A stretch of 42,304 nt of DNA from Terriglobia bacterium (GTDB lineage Bacteria > Acidobacteriota > Polarisedimenticolia > Polarisedimenticolales > JAIQFR01): assembly GCA_020073205.1 (NCBI GenBank), contig JAIQFR010000026.1, positions 1 through 42,304 of the forward strand. The letters are read 5' to 3'. Below the pieces are notes generated by a model, which was given only the letters and a program-made list of their open reading frames with translations, did not search any database and was not told the origin of the DNA. The position numbers were made by a program, and so were the translations under genes. The stretch's first letter is position 1. Each line of letters starts with the position of its first letter. Below, piece by piece: positions 39,847-42,304 of this stretch.

Positions 39847-41384
39847 CTCGAAGCCTCCACGTTCGGCGGCTCGGGGAGAGGACCGGTCACGGGACCGGCG
39901 GGAGGCAGGGGAGGAGGCAGCGCTCCCGGGGCGATCTCCGCGAGGATCCGGCGGACGCGTTCGACCGATTCGCCGTCGGGATGGTCCTCCGCGTACCGCT
40001 TGAACGTCGCCGCGGCGTCGTCCGCGCGCCCGAGACGGAGCAGCGCGTTGCCCAGGTAGAGGCGGGCGCGAGGCTCGAGCGGGTCGATCCCGAGCGCGCG
40101 CTCGAAGGACTCCGCGGCCGCGGCGTCGTCGCCGGCCCCGGCGAGGGCCACGCCGTCGTTGACCCAGAGGTCGGCTCGCGCGGCCCCTCGCGCCAGCTCG
40201 GAGTAGACCTCGTGGGCCGCACGGAACCTCCCGGCGCGGATCTGGTAGTAGCCGAGGCTCTCCCGGGCGGCGCCGGCGGGCGCGCTCCGGGACTGCGTGT
40301 CGGCCGCCCGTACCCACTGGCCCCGGGACGCGTAGATGGCCGCCAGAGCCCTCAGGTCGTCGGGAGGAGGGGCGCCGGAGGACGCGCTCGCCTCGAGGGC
40401 TGCGGCGCGGTCGCGCTCGACGGCCACCGCCGCGCGCCGCTCCTCGATGCGCTTCCGCACCGGCGCCTCGAGACGGGGCTCCTTGAGCAGCTCCTCGAGC
40501 TGGGCGAGGGCGGCGTCGTACGCTCCGCGGCGCCGCTCGATCTCCGCCATTCCCTCGCGGGCGGCGAGGTGGCCCGGCTCGAGCGCCAGCGAGTCCTTGA
40601 ACGACGCCTCGGCGCCCGCCGGCAGGTCGAGGGCGAGCTCGATCTCTCCGAGGGTGGCGCGGTGGTCCGCCGACTTCGGCTCGAGGGCGATGGCCTTGCG
40701 GATCGTGGCGACCGCCTCGTTCCGAAGTCCGATCCGGTTGTAGGCGACCGCGAGGCGGTTCAGGGCCGGCGCGAAGTCCGGCCGGATCGTGATCGCCTCG
40801 AGCAGCAGCCGGATCGCGTCCTCGAGGCGGTTCTCGCGGAGGAAGAGGTCGCCCAGATGGACGTACGCCTCGGCGAACCCCTTGTTGCTCGCGATGGCGC
40901 GGCGGTAGAACTCCAGGGCCCTCTCGTCGTTCCCCTGCGCCTCGTGCGCCCGCGCGATCCCGTCGAGGGCGGGGGAGAATTCCGCGCGGAGCTTCAGCGC
41001 GCGGTAGTAGGCCGCCATCGCCTCCGGTGTGTCCCCGCGCTTGAGCTGGGCGTCCCCCAGCGCGACGTGGGCCAGCATCTCGTTCCGGTCGAGGTCGAGT
41101 GCGACCTCGAGGGCGTCCACGGCCTCCGCGTAGCGCCGATCGCCGATGAGCGCGAGCCCGAGATAGTAGTAGGCACGATACGAGTTCAGGGCCATCGAGG
41201 ACGACGCGGCCAGCTTGTCCACCGCTTCCTTGAACTCCCCGCGGTTGTAGGCGGCGACCCCCTCGCTCAGGAGCCGGAAGGAATCCGTGCGCACGTCGGC
41301 GGACTTGCCGGCCCACGCGGGGGCGGCGAGCGCGGCCGCGAGGATCGCGGCGCCGAGCGACAGGCGAGCGCGCGTGCGGGACAT
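39843..41384 (-). CDS. Exported tetratricopeptide repeat protein
   Basis: Protein of 513 residues. ATG 41384 gives a signal peptide (LSLGAAILAAALAAPAWA). At least eleven TPR units run through it, for example KSADVRTDSFRLLSEGVAAY, RYAEAVDALEVALDLDRNE and ERALEFYRRAIASNKGF. The C-terminus is Pro-rich (PPPLPPAGPVTGPLPEPP). TPR arrays are scaffolds for protein assemblies. The 4-base overlap with the VWA gene suggests the two act as one periplasmic complex. No enzyme function is visible. Confidence 0.85.
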   Translation of the reverse strand: MSRTRARLSLGAAILAAALAAPAWAGKSADVRTDSFRLLSEGVAAYNRGEFKEAVDKLAASSSMALNSYRAYYYLGLALIGDRRYAEAVDALEVALDLDRNEMLAHVALGDAQLKRGDTPEAMAAYYRALKLRAEFSPALDGIARAHEAQGNDERALEFYRRAIASNKGFAEAYVHLGDLFLRENRLEDAIRLLLEAITIRPDFAPALNRLAVAYNRIGLRNEAVATIRKAIALEPKSADHRATLGEIELALDLPAGAEASFKDSLALEPGHLAAREGMAEIERRRGAYDAALAQLEELLKEPRLEAPVRKRIEERRAAVAVERDRAAALEASASSGAPPPDDLRALAAIYASRGQWVRAADTQSRSAPAGAARESLGYYQIRAGRFRAAHEVYSELARGAARADLWVNDGVALAGAGDDAAAAESFERALGIDPLEPRARLYLGNALLRLGRADDAAATFKRYAEDHPDGESVERVRRILAEIAPGALPPPLPPAGPVTGPLPEPPNVEASR

Positions 41385-41556
41385 CCGTTTCAGTCTAGGT
41401 CGAGACCGGTCCGAGCGCACGCCCAGGGCGTCTCCCTCGCCCTCGAGCGCGGTGAAGACGCCGCGTTCGCCCGCGCCGTGCGCCACGGGGATTTGACGCC
41501 CGGCGGGAGGCAGGGGATACTTCCCCATCCGGGGGGCGGTGCGCTCTTCGATTCGC

Positions 41557-42198
41557 ATGAAAACGCTTGCCCACTCGATCGCTGCCGGATTGCTCGCGGT
41601 CCTCGCGCTCGCGGGAAGCGGCTGCGGGGGCGCGCCGACGCCGGCGGGGGCGGGTGATGCAGTCTCGGCCGGCCGCGACCTCGTGGTCCGCCGAGGAGAG
41701 TTCCGCGAGAGGTTCTTGCTGACCGGCGAGCTGGACGCGGTGCGCTCCGACAACCTCACGGCGCCGCGGACCCCGCAGTGGACCGTCGCGATCCGGTGGA
41801 TGGAGGCGGACGGATCCACGGTCGCCGCCGGCCAGAAGGTGGTCGAGTTCGACAACGCCGCGTTCTCCGGCGACCTCGAGGAGAAGAGGCTCGCCCTGGT
41901 CCAGGCGGAGAGCGACATCGCGCGGGCCGACGCCGACGCCCGGTCGCAGATCCAGGACCGCGAGTTCACCGTCGAGCAGCGGAAGGTCGCCCTCGAGAAG
42001 GCGGAGATCGACGCCGCCGTCCCCGAGGACCTCCTGGATCGCCGGAAATACCAGGAGCGGCAGCTCTCGCTGCGCCGCGCGCAGGTGGAGTCCGACAAGG
42101 CTCGCGAGGATCTCGCGGCCTATCGCGAGTCCTCGGGCGCCGACCTCGAGAACCGGCGGATCGCCATGGAGAAGGCGCGCAGGGAGATCGCATGGTAG
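41557..42198 (+). CDS. Efflux-pump periplasmic adaptor (HlyD/RND-type), 3' part missing
   Basis: Lipoprotein adaptor whose first ~210 residues are present. ATG 41557 is chosen; the lipobox-like AGSGC (residues 22-26) follows a hydrophobic run. The sequence then shows the barrel-sandwich start (VRRGEFRERFLLTGELDAVRS) and a long coiled-coil hairpin rich in Ala/Glu/Arg (EKRLALVQAESDIARADADARS). The family needs another 150 or more residues to finish the hairpin and barrel. The frame instead ends by TAG at 42198, right where the sequence changes character, so the stop is probably not genuine. The pump it serves is not in the window. Confidence 0.78.
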   Translation: MKTLAHSIAAGLLAVLALAGSGCGGAPTPAGAGDAVSAGRDLVVRRGEFRERFLLTGELDAVRSDNLTAPRTPQWTVAIRWMEADGSTVAAGQKVVEFDNAAFSGDLEEKRLALVQAESDIARADADARSQIQDREFTVEQRKVALEKAEIDAAVPEDLLDRRKYQERQLSLRRAQVESDKAREDLAAYRESSGADLENRRIAMEKARREIAW

Positions 42199-42304
42199 AC
42201 CAGAAATTGATCTCCCTTCTCTGATACGATCAACGTAACCTCCACGCCGCGCTGGGCGGCTGAGGTGAGCGCCAGTAAAATGCTTTCTTCGGGTATAACG
42301 TAGG
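42190..42304 (-). CDS. Cardiolipin synthase-like (phospholipase D family) fragment
   Basis: The last ~115 bases are clearly lower in GC than the rest. Read on the minus strand they give one open frame: YVIPEESILLALTSA, then AQRGVEVTLIVSEK and GDQFLVYHA. This matches the cardiolipin synthase segment TPYFVP-x-LL-x-A-x-AAQRGVDV, which precedes the second HKD motif. The frame runs off the window edge and stops making sense at about 42190, where the adaptor gene begins in the other direction. It is therefore a fragment of a gene from other DNA, not a complete local gene. Confidence 0.6.

Overview
High-GC, gene-dense DNA from a Gram-negative bacterium: there are LolA-like, LpxL-like, lipoprotein and RND/ABC adaptor genes. 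The VWA protein at 38653-39846 resembles the 'VWFA-related' family that is abundant in Acidobacteriota, so an Acidobacteriota-like or similar deep-branching environmental genome is likely. There is no rRNA or marker gene here to prove it.

1-13482 is a biosynthetic locus of the aryl-polyene/flexirubin type. Forward strand: an ABC exporter (ATPase cut by the window edge, FtsX permease), a LolA-like carrier, an LpxL-like acyltransferase, an acyl carrier protein, a ketosynthase, a ketosynthase-like partner whose active-site Cys reads Glu, a GT2 glycosyltransferase, a NodB deacetylase and a large radical SAM protein of the COG1964/tetraether-synthase type. Reverse strand: an acyl-AMP ligase, a MIO-type aromatic amino acid ammonia-lyase and two small hotdog dehydratase-like proteins. 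The simplest reading is that the lyase makes an aryl-acrylate starter, the ligase loads it, KS/KS-partner/ACP/hotdog enzymes extend it into a polyene, and the acyltransferase, GT2 and deacetylase build a lipid or sugar-linked product exported by the ABC/LolA pair. No ketoreductase is visible; it may lie before position 1. A divergent LplT-Aas fusion (13575-17072) follows.

17154-20737 holds a TPR-CPBP membrane protease, an M28 peptidase and an RluA-type pseudouridine synthase in which the motif Asp reads Gly.

20818-32452 is an accessory region and the most unusual part. An intact tRNA-Asp(GUC) gene (32375-32452, minus) is followed downstream by four partial copies of its 3' half (29641, 25725, 22776, 21501), all in the same orientation. 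Each is joined to the same ~110 bp arm of tandem 19-bp repeats, three of them with a hairpin as well. This is the pattern left by successive site-specific integration of at least four related small elements at one tRNA gene. Cargo: an alkylsulfatase, exported modular proteins (Ig/cohesin, FN3-TIG-HEAT-like, calcium-repeat) and two HepT/MntA toxin-antitoxin pairs; an RHH/Doc pair with a frameshifted Doc sits at the outer edge. No integrase is visible.

32592-42198 returns to ordinary genes: a peptide-binding lipoprotein, a PilZ protein, a compact promoter-RBS-micro-ORF-terminator unit, tRNA-Val(UAC), a MATE transporter, an exported hypothetical, a carboxypeptidase-regulatory-like protein, a translationally coupled TPR/VWA pair and an efflux adaptor. 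The adaptor breaks off near 42190 into lower-GC sequence that reads as a cardiolipin synthase fragment on the other strand, which looks like a chimeric contig end.
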